Shown here: one piece after another, positions 1 through 6,431 of the stretch
How the letters are laid out: each line of letters begins with the position of its first letter
Position numbering within the stretch: the first letter of the stretch is position 1
Assembly (NCBI GenBank): GCA_002695185.1
Contig: NZOF01000042.1
Location: 1-9,654 of the forward strand
Direction of reading: 5' to 3'
DNA: 9,654 nucleotides
DNA from: Erythrobacter sp.
GTDB taxonomy: Bacteria > Pseudomonadota > Alphaproteobacteria > Sphingomonadales > Sphingomonadaceae
The notes under the pieces: model-generated
Databases searched by the model: none
Told to the model about the DNA's origin: nothing
What the model saw: only the letters and a program-made list of their open reading frames with translations
Translations under genes and position numbers: made by a program

Positions 1-311
1 ATGACGGGGCCGGGCTTGGGAAGCCATGACGGACGAAACCAGTTGGTGGTGCCGGTCTCGACATTTGGCATCTGGATTCCGGCGATGTCGTCGGGGTTGC
101 GCTGGTTCGCGAGAATTTCGACATAAAGGTAGTTGAAGTGCTTCGCGATCGCACGCGCGATTGAAGTCTTCCCGATTCCCGGTTCGCCTTGGAGATATAG
201 GCTTGGCCGCTTCATTCGGGGATTGGATTTGCGCAGTTCGAAGTATCCGTCGAACGTCATGATGATGCGCTCGATAGCCTGGCCCGGCGTGAGTTGGGGC
301 GCGTTGCTCAT
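1..311 (-). CDS. MoxR-type AAA+ ATPase, N-terminal part (runs off the left edge)
   Basis: The first 103 residues of an AAA+ ATPase are present; the rest lies beyond base 1. Residues 42-50 read GEPGIGKTS, a clean Walker A (P-loop), preceded by a beta strand (PSLYLQ) and followed by a helix (IARAIAKHF) and a second strand (LYVEIL), the usual start of an AAA+ core. The stretch NPDDIAGIQMP fits the MoxR/CobS-like branch, where this region follows strand 2. Walker B, sensors and arginine finger are off the window. The ATG at 309-311 has a good Shine-Dalgarno (GAAGGA) just upstream. It begins 42 bases after the VWA/metallopeptidase gene on the same strand, so the two are very probably one operon. 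MoxR ATPases act with VWA partners as chaperones for metal or cofactor loading or complex remodelling; the specific target here is unknown. I am sure of the P-loop ATPase, less so of the subfamily. Confidence 0.85.
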   Translation of the reverse strand, partial: MSNAPQLTPGQAIERIIMTFDGYFELRKSNPRMKRPSLYLQGEPGIGKTSIARAIAKHFNYLYVEILANQRNPDDIAGIQMPNVETGTTNWFRPSWLPKPGPV

Positions 312-353
312 CTATTTTTCCTTCTTCAATTCGGTCGCATCTTGAGGGCGGAA

Positions 354-2045
354 TCAGGCCGCCTGCTGGAGGTCCATGAAATCCGGCATATTGACGATGG
401 TCCCACTGGCTTCGAGGCCGTTCGTTGTTCCGCCAGGGGTGATGGCCCAGATGATTGAGAAACCTTCAGTGTCTGCTGGCGGTGTAAGATAGCCATCGGT
501 CATGATGACCATGGCCTTGTAGGGAGATTGCATCTTGCGGATCTGGTCAAAGAGGTCCGCAAGAGCGGTCCCGCCGCCCCCGCTGAGGCCCTTTCGAAGG
601 ATGGCGTCAAAATCCCGACGGTTTCGGATTTCGATGATGTCACGAACGCCGTCATCAAAGGTGACGAGATCGATCGCGGCATCTTTCATCCGGGCGATGG
701 ACCATGTTTCAGCAAAGCATTGCTGAAGAGCTTCGAGATGGCTGCGTGATACGTCGAGGACGCATAGGATCCGGGGCCGATCGCTGAAAATGGTCGTTCC
801 GGGAGAGAAAGGTACCGGCCGGCGCAGCGCTAGAGATGCCCGGGCCGGCGAGCTGAGGCGGGTATAGCTGTCGCGTAGGTTCGTGCTGATGTCCCGGATC
901 AGTTGCTTCCGTAGGATCGTATTCCACGGGACGACAGGCTCGGGGAGATCATTTTCGAGAGAAAGCAGCGCGCTGCCCCTCCCCGTTCCCTGGACTTTCA
1001 TTGACTGGATGACCGATTCAATGCGGCCGCGAGCTTTCTCGATCGCCTCGTTGGCCTTTTCGATCATTTCTGAATGGCTCAGCGTCTTCCCAGCGGTGCT
1101 CTGGAGGTCCGATTCTTGGAGATCCCATGCCTTCTGGGATTTCACGATGCGTTCGATTTCGGTGAGGTCGGCATCGTCGTCCGGCTGAGATGAACCTGTT
1201 GCCTGCTCTTCGGTATCGCCTGCGCTTTTGGAGTTCGCGCTGTCCTGGCCGGAATCTTCGGGGGACGATCCATTTTCGTCAGCGTGGGGCCTGCCTTCGG
1301 AGGGCTCATGTTCTCCTTCCCTTGACTGAGATTGGTCGCCGGCGGAGCCTTGGTTAGCTGCTGCGTCGTTTGCGCGCTTTTCCTGGCACGCCTCGTATGC
1401 CCATACGAGCCAGTCATAGATCGCTTCCATCTGCAGGCCGAGCTTGGCTTTGGCAGAATAGCTCGAAGGAGGCGTTGCCCTTGAAAAGCTTATCGCTTCA
1501 GCCATGACGCGGTGGATCGTGGACATGCGGATGATGTTGAACGCAGAAGGTTCTGTGAAGACCGCGTTTTGCGTTGCTGGGTCCGAGATGATCGCTTCGT
1601 TGATGATGGCGTCGGCGGCCCAGTTCGCGAGAACGAGATAAAGATAACCGCGCTGCAAACGAATGAGGTGGATCCGTTCAGGATGGCAGAAGGTTCCGTG
1701 CAGCAGCTCGTGCAGGAATGCGAAATTCCGCTCGGACTGAGGCATCTGCAGATAGCGATCGCCGTAATAGACATGATCGTCGGTCGTGCAGGCGATGATT
1801 TCGGCGTCGCCGAAGATCTGCAAGGCCTCCTCGGGCGTCATGTAGGAGTGGTCAAGATTGAAGGCGAGGCCGATCATATGCGGCATCCAGGCCAGAAGCG
1901 TCTTGCGCTCCTTGCTGATGTCCATCGGTTTGAGCTTCATGATTTTCCCTTCAACGTCAGGCAGGCACGGCGTGTCGAAAATGTCCTTGTAGGATGAAGA
2001 TTTTTCTAGCCAAAACTCGGGCGACATCCTAAAAGCCATGGACAA
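354..2045 (-). CDS. VWA-domain protein with putative HExxH metallopeptidase N-terminal domain
   Basis: This 563 aa protein has two domains. The N-terminal part carries HELLH at residues 112-116, a further His at 121 and NWAAD at 141-145, which matches the HExxHxxxxH zinc-site layout of the putative metallopeptidase / VWA-like family (DUF2201 type). Residues about 222-292 are a Gly/Ser/Asp/Glu-rich, probably disordered linker. Residues about 295-345 look helical. The C-terminal domain (about 423-563) is von Willebrand A-like with an apparently intact MIDAS: DVSRS at 431-435, Thr493 in GGGGT and Asp517 in MTDG. The partner is the AAA+ gene immediately downstream. The longest frame starts at a TTG (2043-2045), 8 bases after GGAGG; an ATG at 2037-2039 and another at 2025-2027 are alternatives with poorer spacing. 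No signal peptide is seen, so it is probably cytoplasmic. Peptidase activity is inferred from the motif only. A CobT-like role is less likely because of the HExxH domain. Confidence 0.85.
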   Translation of the reverse strand: MSMAFRMSPEFWLEKSSSYKDIFDTPCLPDVEGKIMKLKPMDISKERKTLLAWMPHMIGLAFNLDHSYMTPEEALQIFGDAEIIACTTDDHVYYGDRYLQMPQSERNFAFLHELLHGTFCHPERIHLIRLQRGYLYLVLANWAADAIINEAIISDPATQNAVFTEPSAFNIIRMSTIHRVMAEAISFSRATPPSSYSAKAKLGLQMEAIYDWLVWAYEACQEKRANDAAANQGSAGDQSQSREGEHEPSEGRPHADENGSSPEDSGQDSANSKSAGDTEEQATGSSQPDDDADLTEIERIVKSQKAWDLQESDLQSTAGKTLSHSEMIEKANEAIEKARGRIESVIQSMKVQGTGRGSALLSLENDLPEPVVPWNTILRKQLIRDISTNLRDSYTRLSSPARASLALRRPVPFSPGTTIFSDRPRILCVLDVSRSHLEALQQCFAETWSIARMKDAAIDLVTFDDGVRDIIEIRNRRDFDAILRKGLSGGGGTALADLFDQIRKMQSPYKAMVIMTDGYLTPPADTEGFSIIWAITPGGTTNGLEASGTIVNMPDFMDLQQAA

Positions 2046-2050
2046 CGGAT

Positions 2051-2092
2051 GGCCCTCCGCGCAGTATTTTGCGACCCGCTGAGCGGAGGGCC
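2051..2092 (-). promoter_or_regulatory. 5'-leader hairpin that would bury the Shine-Dalgarno of the VWA gene
   Basis: A perfect 10-bp inverted repeat (GGCCCTCCGC at 2051-2060, GCGGAGGGCC at 2083-2092) lies directly before the start region of the VWA gene. In the minus-strand RNA the downstream arm is GCGGAGGGCC, which contains the GGAGG ribosome-binding site of the TTG start at 2045. Beyond the 10 bp there is a one-base mismatch and a CAG/CTG extension into the loop. No U-tract follows, so it does not look like a terminator. I infer that translation is restrained until the stem opens. Confidence 0.6.
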
Positions 2093-2139
2093 TGACGAGG
2101 TTTGAGCTGCAGATTCCCCTCTTAAGGCAGAAAACCTAT

Positions 2140-2170
2140 TCAGGCCGGGCGGTTCATCCGTCCGGCCTGA
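2140..2170 (-). terminator. Hairpin after the 285 aa gene, likely weak terminator
   Basis: Nine paired bases (TCAGGCCGG at 2140-2148 with CCGGCCTGA at 2162-2170) are followed inward by one mismatch on the minus-strand RNA and three more G-C pairs, with a 5-base loop. The hairpin starts 4 bases after the TAG of the 285 aa gene. The downstream sequence is AATAGGTTTTC, so the U-run is short and displaced; read-through into the VWA gene is likely. It could instead be a processing or mRNA-stabilising element. Confidence 0.55.
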
Positions 2171-2173
2171 TGT

Positions 2174-3031
2174 CTATGCAGCTTCCTGGATGTCGAGGTG
2201 GCGCGCAGGATTGAGAACGAAACAGTTCTCGGGGGCAAATCGATTGGTCTTCAGGATAATGGTTTCGTCATTATCGCTGGATCTGCGGGCTTCTTCGATC
2301 TTGAGGCCAGTTGGGATCAGTCCCGCAATTTCAACTGCACGCGATAATGTTCGACCTTCCAGGCTGGAGAGAATGCCATCGGGGATGTCGCGCGAAAATC
2401 TGATCCATTGATGAGTGATGTTCGCTTCGCCGAAGGCCGCATTGATCAGGATTGTGTCGCCGTCCACGATCAGGCCTTCGACCGCTGAAAGATGCGCGAT
2501 GGTACCGAGGAAGAGCTCGGCCGTCTCGATGCACTTTTCAATGGGCGCCGAGGCGTCGCAATTAGGGAACGTGCCAGTTCGATTGGCGAGGTTGACGAGG
2601 ATCGACAGCGTGATGATGTCGGTATGTAGCCGGTCGAATAGCCGAAGAGGCGTGTGTTTCGGCAATGGTCCTCCGAGCAGGTCTTCGAGCTTGTGACCGT
2701 GAATCCCAAGCAGGTGAAGATGGATGACGTGGCTGTCGGTTTCGAGCGGCCCGTCGGATACGTCGCTCATGAGTTCTTCGCGCCAGCGGTCCAGGCGCTC
2801 GTGATGAAATGAACGAGACCCCTCTTCGAGAAGGAGGCTGATCCAATCGGTCGCAAGGCGAAACTGGACGAAGTCCTTCGCCTTGTGGCCCCGGACGCCC
2901 AGGCGCTTTTCGATCTCGGCTGCGTGCGCAAGACGATCGCCCTCGTCAGCGTCGACGAGTTTAGCGATCAGGTCGTAGATAGCATTCAGATTACTGCGCT
3001 GGGCGGCGCGGCAGGCGATGATGTCCGTCAT
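2174..3031 (-). CDS. Hypothetical protein, 285 aa
   Basis: I do not recognise this protein. It is mostly alpha-helical by eye, with no signal peptide, membrane segment or cysteine cluster. Residues 98-112 are rich in His (SHVIHLHLLGIHGHK), but no known metal motif is formed. A hydrophobic helical core runs from about 130 to 185, and the section 186-215 (GLIVDGDTILINAAF...) looks like beta hairpins. The ATG at 3029-3031 has AAGGA six bases upstream, which supports the start. It is transcribed after a terminator that closes the 326 aa gene, so it should have its own promoter in 3032-3130, though I see no convincing one. It precedes the VWA/AAA+ pair on the same strand with 128 bases between, containing two hairpins, and may be co-transcribed with them. 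Confidence 0.8.
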   Translation of the reverse strand: MTDIIACRAAQRSNLNAIYDLIAKLVDADEGDRLAHAAEIEKRLGVRGHKAKDFVQFRLATDWISLLLEEGSRSFHHERLDRWREELMSDVSDGPLETDSHVIHLHLLGIHGHKLEDLLGGPLPKHTPLRLFDRLHTDIITLSILVNLANRTGTFPNCDASAPIEKCIETAELFLGTIAHLSAVEGLIVDGDTILINAAFGEANITHQWIRFSRDIPDGILSSLEGRTLSRAVEIAGLIPTGLKIEEARRSSDNDETIILKTNRFAPENCFVLNPARHLDIQEAA

Positions 3032-3130
3032 GATGATCCTTATGGGCTCGGCAGAGATGCGACGCCGGGCGTTGAACGGCGAAAGGATGCAGACCTTTTC
3101 CCTCTACGCACTCGGTCTACTTCTGAACCA

Positions 3131-3161
3131 AAGAAAAAGGACCGACCCCTTCGGGCGGCCC
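3131..3161 (-). terminator. Rho-independent terminator of the 326 aa gene
   Basis: On the minus strand GGGCCG-CCC pairs with GGG-U-CGGUCC around a GAAG loop (stem 3139-3161, one bulged U and one G-U pair) and is followed directly by TTTTTCTT (3131-3138). It lies 35 bases past the TAA of the gene that ends at 3197, which separates that gene from the next one downstream. Confidence 0.75.
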
Positions 3162-3196
3162 TCTCTCTATCTCAGTGGTAGGTGGCTCGTTCGCAG

Positions 3197-4162
3197 TTAT
3201 TCGTAGAGCGCCTGCAGGTTCGCCCCCCATTCCTTGAGATTGGCCATCTCTTGGTCGATCAGCGCAACTTCTCGGCTGATTTCGGCCAGGCGTTTCTCTT
3301 TGGAAGAAAGCTCGGTCTCGACTTCGCGTTGCAGCTGGAGTGCGTGGCCCATGCTCAGCTGGACCTGGAAACCGGCGTCAGAGTGGACGAGAGTGGCTTT
3401 CCCGTGCTGGATATGAAGGTTGACGTCGTCGAGGTCGCCAGCGTCGGAAAGCGGAATGGACACGCGCGGCAGGAGGAGGCCTCGAACCAGATCGTTGATC
3501 AGACCGTCCTTCGACGTTTCCACCGGCGTTTGCTCGATATCCTGGGCTACATAATTGGCCTCAACATAGTCATCTTCCGGTTCGATATTGTTCGACCGAT
3601 CGGCCAGGGCGCCTAGGATCTCCTCATTGGGCCGCTGCTCTTCTTCCATTCTCTCGACGAACTGTGTCACGGGATGGCGGTAGAGGGCTTCGGAGGAAAT
3701 TCCGGCCGTATCGTCGAGGTCTTCCGAAGGAGACCCGGGGCGATTGTTGATCTTGGCGGCAAACTCTTCGATCGTATGGCCGCGGCGCTTCATGAAATCC
3801 TCGAAGCTCTTGCCTTCGCCAAAAATCTTTTGGGACCCCGGGATTGCCGGACCGTTGATGATCTCCTCGCCTGCAGGAACAGAAGGGTGAGATAGGCTGC
3901 TGGGCGCATTCGCTGGAGTATGCAGGTCGTCGGGTGTGTGGTTGATTACGATCTCGGTGGGTTCGAAGTCAGGAGCAGCCCCATCAGCGACGGCTTCGAC
4001 TGGATTTGAGATGACAAGAACGTCAGGTTCAGCTTTGAACTCGGCAAGATCGAGCGGTTCGTCGTGGGATGTATCCCAGACATTGCAGTCGGCGATGTGT
4101 TCGTCGGACGAAATGGGGTGGGCGTTCGAAAATGCGCTAGCCGATCCGGCGTTATCGCTCAT
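3197..4162 (-). CDS. Acidic, largely disordered protein with C-terminal coiled coil
   Basis: I do not recognise the family. The protein is 321 aa from the ATG at 4160-4162, or 326 aa from an ATG at 4175-4177. I prefer the shorter form (MSDNAGS...) because AAAGG sits seven bases upstream, while the upstream ATG has no clear ribosome-binding site. Numbered from the longer form, residues about 7-115 and 145-225 are rich in Asp, Glu, Pro and Ser and look disordered. A short conserved-looking helix, FEDFMKRRGHTIEEFAAKI, covers 125-143. Residues about 225-275 (LLLPRVSIPL...HIQHGKATLV) look like a small beta-rich unit. Residues 279-320 form a heptad-like coiled coil ending at the C-terminus. No membrane segment or signal is present. 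The layout suggests a cytoplasmic scaffold or adaptor, but that is inference. It is the first gene of its transcript and is closed by a strong terminator. Confidence 0.8.
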   Translation of the reverse strand: MSDNAGSASAFSNAHPISSDEHIADCNVWDTSHDEPLDLAEFKAEPDVLVISNPVEAVADGAAPDFEPTEIVINHTPDDLHTPANAPSSLSHPSVPAGEEIINGPAIPGSQKIFGEGKSFEDFMKRRGHTIEEFAAKINNRPGSPSEDLDDTAGISSEALYRHPVTQFVERMEEEQRPNEEILGALADRSNNIEPEDDYVEANYVAQDIEQTPVETSKDGLINDLVRGLLLPRVSIPLSDAGDLDDVNLHIQHGKATLVHSDAGFQVQLSMGHALQLQREVETELSSKEKRLAEISREVALIDQEMANLKEWGANLQALYE

Positions 4163-4202
4163 GAGATGACCTTTCATAAATGAGGCCGACGCGAGATAGG
4201 CG

Positions 4203-4231
4203 TTGGCAAATTTCGTGTGTTCGCCTAGTTT
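4203..4231 (+). promoter_or_regulatory. Candidate sigma70-type promoter for the 337 aa gene
   Basis: TTGGCA (4203-4208), a 17-base spacer and TAGTTT (4226-4231) place a start near 4238, about 39 bases before the ATG at 4277. The -35 box matches the consensus in 5 of 6 positions; the -10 is weak. It overlaps a minus-strand promoter of matching layout. Confidence 0.5.
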
Positions 4232-4257
4232 GTAGGATAGACGTTTACGAATGCCAA
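4229..4257 (-). promoter_or_regulatory. Candidate sigma70-type promoter for the acidic coiled-coil gene
   Basis: On the minus strand TTGGCA (4252-4257), a 17-base spacer and TACAAA (4229-4234) place a start near 4222, about 60 bases before the preferred ATG at 4162. The -35 is identical to that of the opposing promoter, and the two -10 boxes overlap by three bases. Confidence 0.55.
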
Positions 4258-4276
4258 AGATTGGAGTCTAGATCCT

Positions 4277-5290
4277 ATGAACCGGGTTTCTGCCTACGAA
4301 TTAGCTCACGCCATGACGCACGTCACAGTGAGCGATGAGGATCTGACGAAGGCGACGGATTTGATCGAGGAACTCACTCGCAGCGAACGGCCGCGGAGTG
4401 AAGATCCATATCTCACGGGCATTTCGGCGGCGTTCGATATCGTCCGCGAGCAGGGAGACAGTCCGGCCCTGTTCAATCTCAATCGCGCGGCAGGTTTCCT
4501 GATAGCTGCGTCCAGGGTCGATCAGCTAGGGCGAACGCCGGAAGCGGATGACTGTGCATACCAGGTGCTCTCGATGTCGCGTTTGATTGCACAGGAAAAC
4601 GAAGACATCATCGATCAGAGACTGGGATCCGCAAGTCTCACGCAAATTCCCACGAGTTTGCAAGGTCATCTTGCGAATGAAATCTATGATGGGCGCCTCG
4701 TTACGGACGAGGAACTGGTTGCATTGATGCCGCATCCCAATGGAATTGCGGCTGTAAGGGCAAGCAAAAAGGACGTCGATAACGCCGATCGACTGTTGGT
4801 CTCCATTGAGCGAGGGGCCGATTTGTCTGAGCAAGATGCCGAGATTGCGAAGGCCGTGAGACTGATCGGCGGCGATGAAATGGGCGACGGGATGCGGCCT
4901 GCTCTGGGTAGGGTATTTGCGGCTATTGAGACTGGAAGAGCGTTGAGCGCTGGTGATGCGGCCAAACAGTTGGCCGCGGATTTGCTGATCCAGAAGCAGG
5001 CTGCGATGATCGTAGAGCCAGGAGCAATTCCGGACGAGGGACGATTGCTGAAGCAGGCATTCGAACGCGGCGGCGTACTCGCAAGCGAATTGGCTGCACA
5101 GGCGTCGGGCAATTTCGAGGGGATATCGCGCGGCGGCCAGATCGAATTGGCAAAAGATCTCTGCAAGGGCGATGCCTTGCCCGAGAGCCGAAAAATAAGT
5201 ATAGATAAGTTGCTTAGCCCAAATGGGATTGATCCGAACGCCATGAAAATGGTTCAGGAGCGGGCTAGCGAGGGGGCGTCGGTCGGCTGA
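4277..5290 (+). CDS. Helical-repeat protein of unknown function, 337 aa
   Basis: I do not recognise a named family. The protein is almost entirely alpha-helical and soluble, and it contains degenerate repeats of about 40 residues with the pattern I-x-x-G-x-x-L-[ST]-x-x-[DE]-[AL] between helices. The clearest pair is residues 170-196 (IERGADLSEQDAEIA) and 211-237 (IETGRALSAGDAAKQ). Weaker copies lie near 131-149 (IYDGRLVTDEELV), 256-276 (FERGGVLASELA) and 291-312 (CKGDALPESRK). This suggests an alpha-solenoid or bundle used for protein binding. The ATG at 4277 has GGAG ten bases upstream. It is the first gene of a plus-strand unit: the next gene starts 32 bases after its stop. Its promoter interlocks with that of the opposing minus-strand gene. 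Confidence 0.8.
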   Translation: MNRVSAYELAHAMTHVTVSDEDLTKATDLIEELTRSERPRSEDPYLTGISAAFDIVREQGDSPALFNLNRAAGFLIAASRVDQLGRTPEADDCAYQVLSMSRLIAQENEDIIDQRLGSASLTQIPTSLQGHLANEIYDGRLVTDEELVALMPHPNGIAAVRASKKDVDNADRLLVSIERGADLSEQDAEIAKAVRLIGGDEMGDGMRPALGRVFAAIETGRALSAGDAAKQLAADLLIQKQAAMIVEPGAIPDEGRLLKQAFERGGVLASELAAQASGNFEGISRGGQIELAKDLCKGDALPESRKISIDKLLSPNGIDPNAMKMVQERASEGASVG

Positions 5291-5322
5291 CCGAATGGGT
5301 ACTATGGGGTTTCAGTTTTATC

Positions 5323-5733
5323 ATGGTTGGAGCTAGCGGACAGCGCGAGCTTTCGGACTGGCTTGTCTTGCAACAAGGCAAAGCCAAAGAGATTTTCTCG
5401 ATGCGGCTTGATGAGCCGGTCATGATCCGTTTTCGCAGTCCTGACGAACCGTTTGCGGTGCTTTACGGAACAGCGGGATCGACGCCATCAGTGGTGAAGC
5501 ATTATCCGATTCTGGGTGAGAGCGAAGGCTCGTTTGTTCGCAGGATGAGCATCCTCGAGGCTGGCAAGGAAGTGTCTGGTGAAGGCCATACAGAGATTTC
5601 GAAATGGCAGTCGGAAGGCGGCCAGTGGCATTGCACGCCGATCTTTGTGCTCGATGTCCTTCGCAGCCCTGAGATCGCGAAACCGACGCTTCCAGCAGGT
5701 TTGGATTACCCGGAGTTCAAAAAGCGGCGTTAG
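5323..5733 (+). CDS. Hypothetical protein, 136 aa
   Basis: I do not recognise this protein. It appears beta-rich after a short N-terminal helix (QRELSDWLVLQQGKAKEIF), with alternating hydrophobic strands such as EPVMIRFRS, FAVLYGTAG and HCTPIFVLDVL, and a basic tail ending KKRR. There is no signal peptide or membrane span. The start is the ATG at 5323, 32 bases after the helical-repeat gene; the ribosome-binding site is weak (GGGG twelve bases away), so it may depend on translation of the upstream gene. Its stop codon TAG (5731-5733) overlaps the stop codon of the convergent gene on the other strand, and the last codons lie inside that gene's terminator hairpin. Confidence 0.75.
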   Translation: MVGASGQRELSDWLVLQQGKAKEIFSMRLDEPVMIRFRSPDEPFAVLYGTAGSTPSVVKHYPILGESEGSFVRRMSILEAGKEVSGEGHTEISKWQSEGGQWHCTPIFVLDVLRSPEIAKPTLPAGLDYPEFKKRR

Positions 5734-5739
5734 GCCGCT
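5719..5739 (-). terminator. Compact rho-independent terminator holding both convergent stop codons
   Basis: AGCGGC (5723-5728) pairs perfectly with GCCGCT (5734-5739) around the 5-base loop GTTAG, and on the minus strand the stem runs into TTTTT (5719-5723). It would terminate the gene that ends at 5730. The loop contains the minus-strand TAA and the plus-strand TAG. Confidence 0.65.
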
Positions 5740-6338
5740 GCAATGCGAGAGTGCTTAGAAGGTTCACGCCAGACTGTCTTCAGGCGGCGGTTTTCGACAG
5801 GAAGCATGAGGCTTTCGAGCCGCTTGTCACCGTAGTCGTCGTGCCAGCGCATCTGAATTTCGAGAACGATCGAGAAGATTACTCGCGCGCTGTCTTGTGA
5901 GGCGGGCATGTGTGTGACGTGAAATTCGACTGTCTGCCCCGGCGTCATTCGATGGTACCGAAGATGTCCGTAGCGGGTCATCGCGGTGAAGAACTGGTGT
6001 CCGATCGATCCGGGAGCCAGATCGCGTTGATACTGGCAGCCTGGAAGCGCGATCTCGACGTTGGACGCCATTGTTTCTCCGACATGGTGAATGACGTAGA
6101 AGAGTTCACCGCTGTCTTGGCAAAACTCGAGGCGCGGCCTGATCAGGATGCCCTGTAGGCCATCCAGGACGTTACGTCTGCGACGTCGGTTGGGAGATAG
6201 CGCTCGGATCGCGAAAATGATCGCGATGCCGCATAGGACGGGGAAAGACCAGAAGGCCATTTCAAAGATATCGGCGGCTTTCACAGCACCCTTCTCGATT
6301 GCCTGCCGAATGATGACGCTTTTTGAGGATGAATGCAA
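5730..6338 (-). CDS. Membrane-anchored protein with N-terminal transmembrane helix, 202 aa
   Basis: I do not recognise the family. One hydrophobic helix covers residues about 27-46 (MAFWSFPVLCGIAIIFAIRA) and is followed at once by RRRRR (51-55). By the positive-inside rule the remaining 150 residues lie in the cytoplasm. This domain appears beta-rich, with segments such as GELFYVIHHVGETMASNVEIAL that resemble an immunoglobulin-like or C2-like sandwich; that is a guess from strand pattern. The longest frame starts at a TTG (6336-6338) without a clear ribosome-binding site. A GTG at 6282-6284 (184 aa form) has AAGG five bases upstream and may be the true start; the anchor is kept in both. It appears to be a single-gene unit, with an upstream element similar to that of the gene at 8786, and is closed by the hairpin in its stop region. 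Confidence 0.7.
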   Translation of the reverse strand: MHSSSKSVIIRQAIEKGAVKAADIFEMAFWSFPVLCGIAIIFAIRALSPNRRRRRNVLDGLQGILIRPRLEFCQDSGELFYVIHHVGETMASNVEIALPGCQYQRDLAPGSIGHQFFTAMTRYGHLRYHRMTPGQTVEFHVTHMPASQDSARVIFSIVLEIQMRWHDDYGDKRLESLMLPVENRRLKTVWREPSKHSRIAAA

Positions 6339-6350
6339 TCTTGTGATTAA

Positions 6351-6367
6351 CTTTTAGGATGGGTTGA
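6351..6367 (-). promoter_or_regulatory. Upstream element shared with the 150 aa gene
   Basis: The minus-strand sequence TCAACCCATCCTAAAAG lies 13 bases before the TTG at 6338. It matches TCAATCCATCCTATAAT at 8806-8822 in 14 of 17 positions, and there the last six bases are a perfect -10 box. Here the corresponding hexamer is TAAAAG with no good -35, so promoter function is only suggested. Confidence 0.35.
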
Positions 6368-6431
6368 AAGCGGGCCGAGTTCGCCCCAGTTGTGCATCAG
6401 CACCATTCGAGGTGCATAACATGAGGGTTCT

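Noticed and set aside
1512..1997. 161-codon open frame on plus, antisense to the VWA gene
   Set aside because: It lies wholly inside the conserved HExxH region of the real gene and has no coherent domain pattern; it is a codon-bias shadow.
354..2045. CobT subunit of cobaltochelatase
   Set aside because: The VWA domain and AAA+ neighbour would fit, but HELLH plus NWAAD at the N-terminus match the metallopeptidase/VWA-like family better, and no other cobalamin genes are seen.
3182..3616. 144-codon open frame on plus, antisense to the coiled-coil gene
   Set aside because: It mirrors the coiled-coil codons of the minus gene, and the minus gene has a good start site and terminator.
4684..5244. 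186-codon open frame on minus, antisense to the helical-repeat gene
   Set aside because: Its composition is Ser/Ala/Pro-rich as expected from the reverse of biased codons, and the plus frame has a promoter, a ribosome-binding site and internal repeats.
6400..6415. Small inverted repeat GCACC/GGTGC before the outer-membrane gene
   Set aside because: A 5-bp stem with a 6-base loop is too short to claim as an operator or riboswitch.
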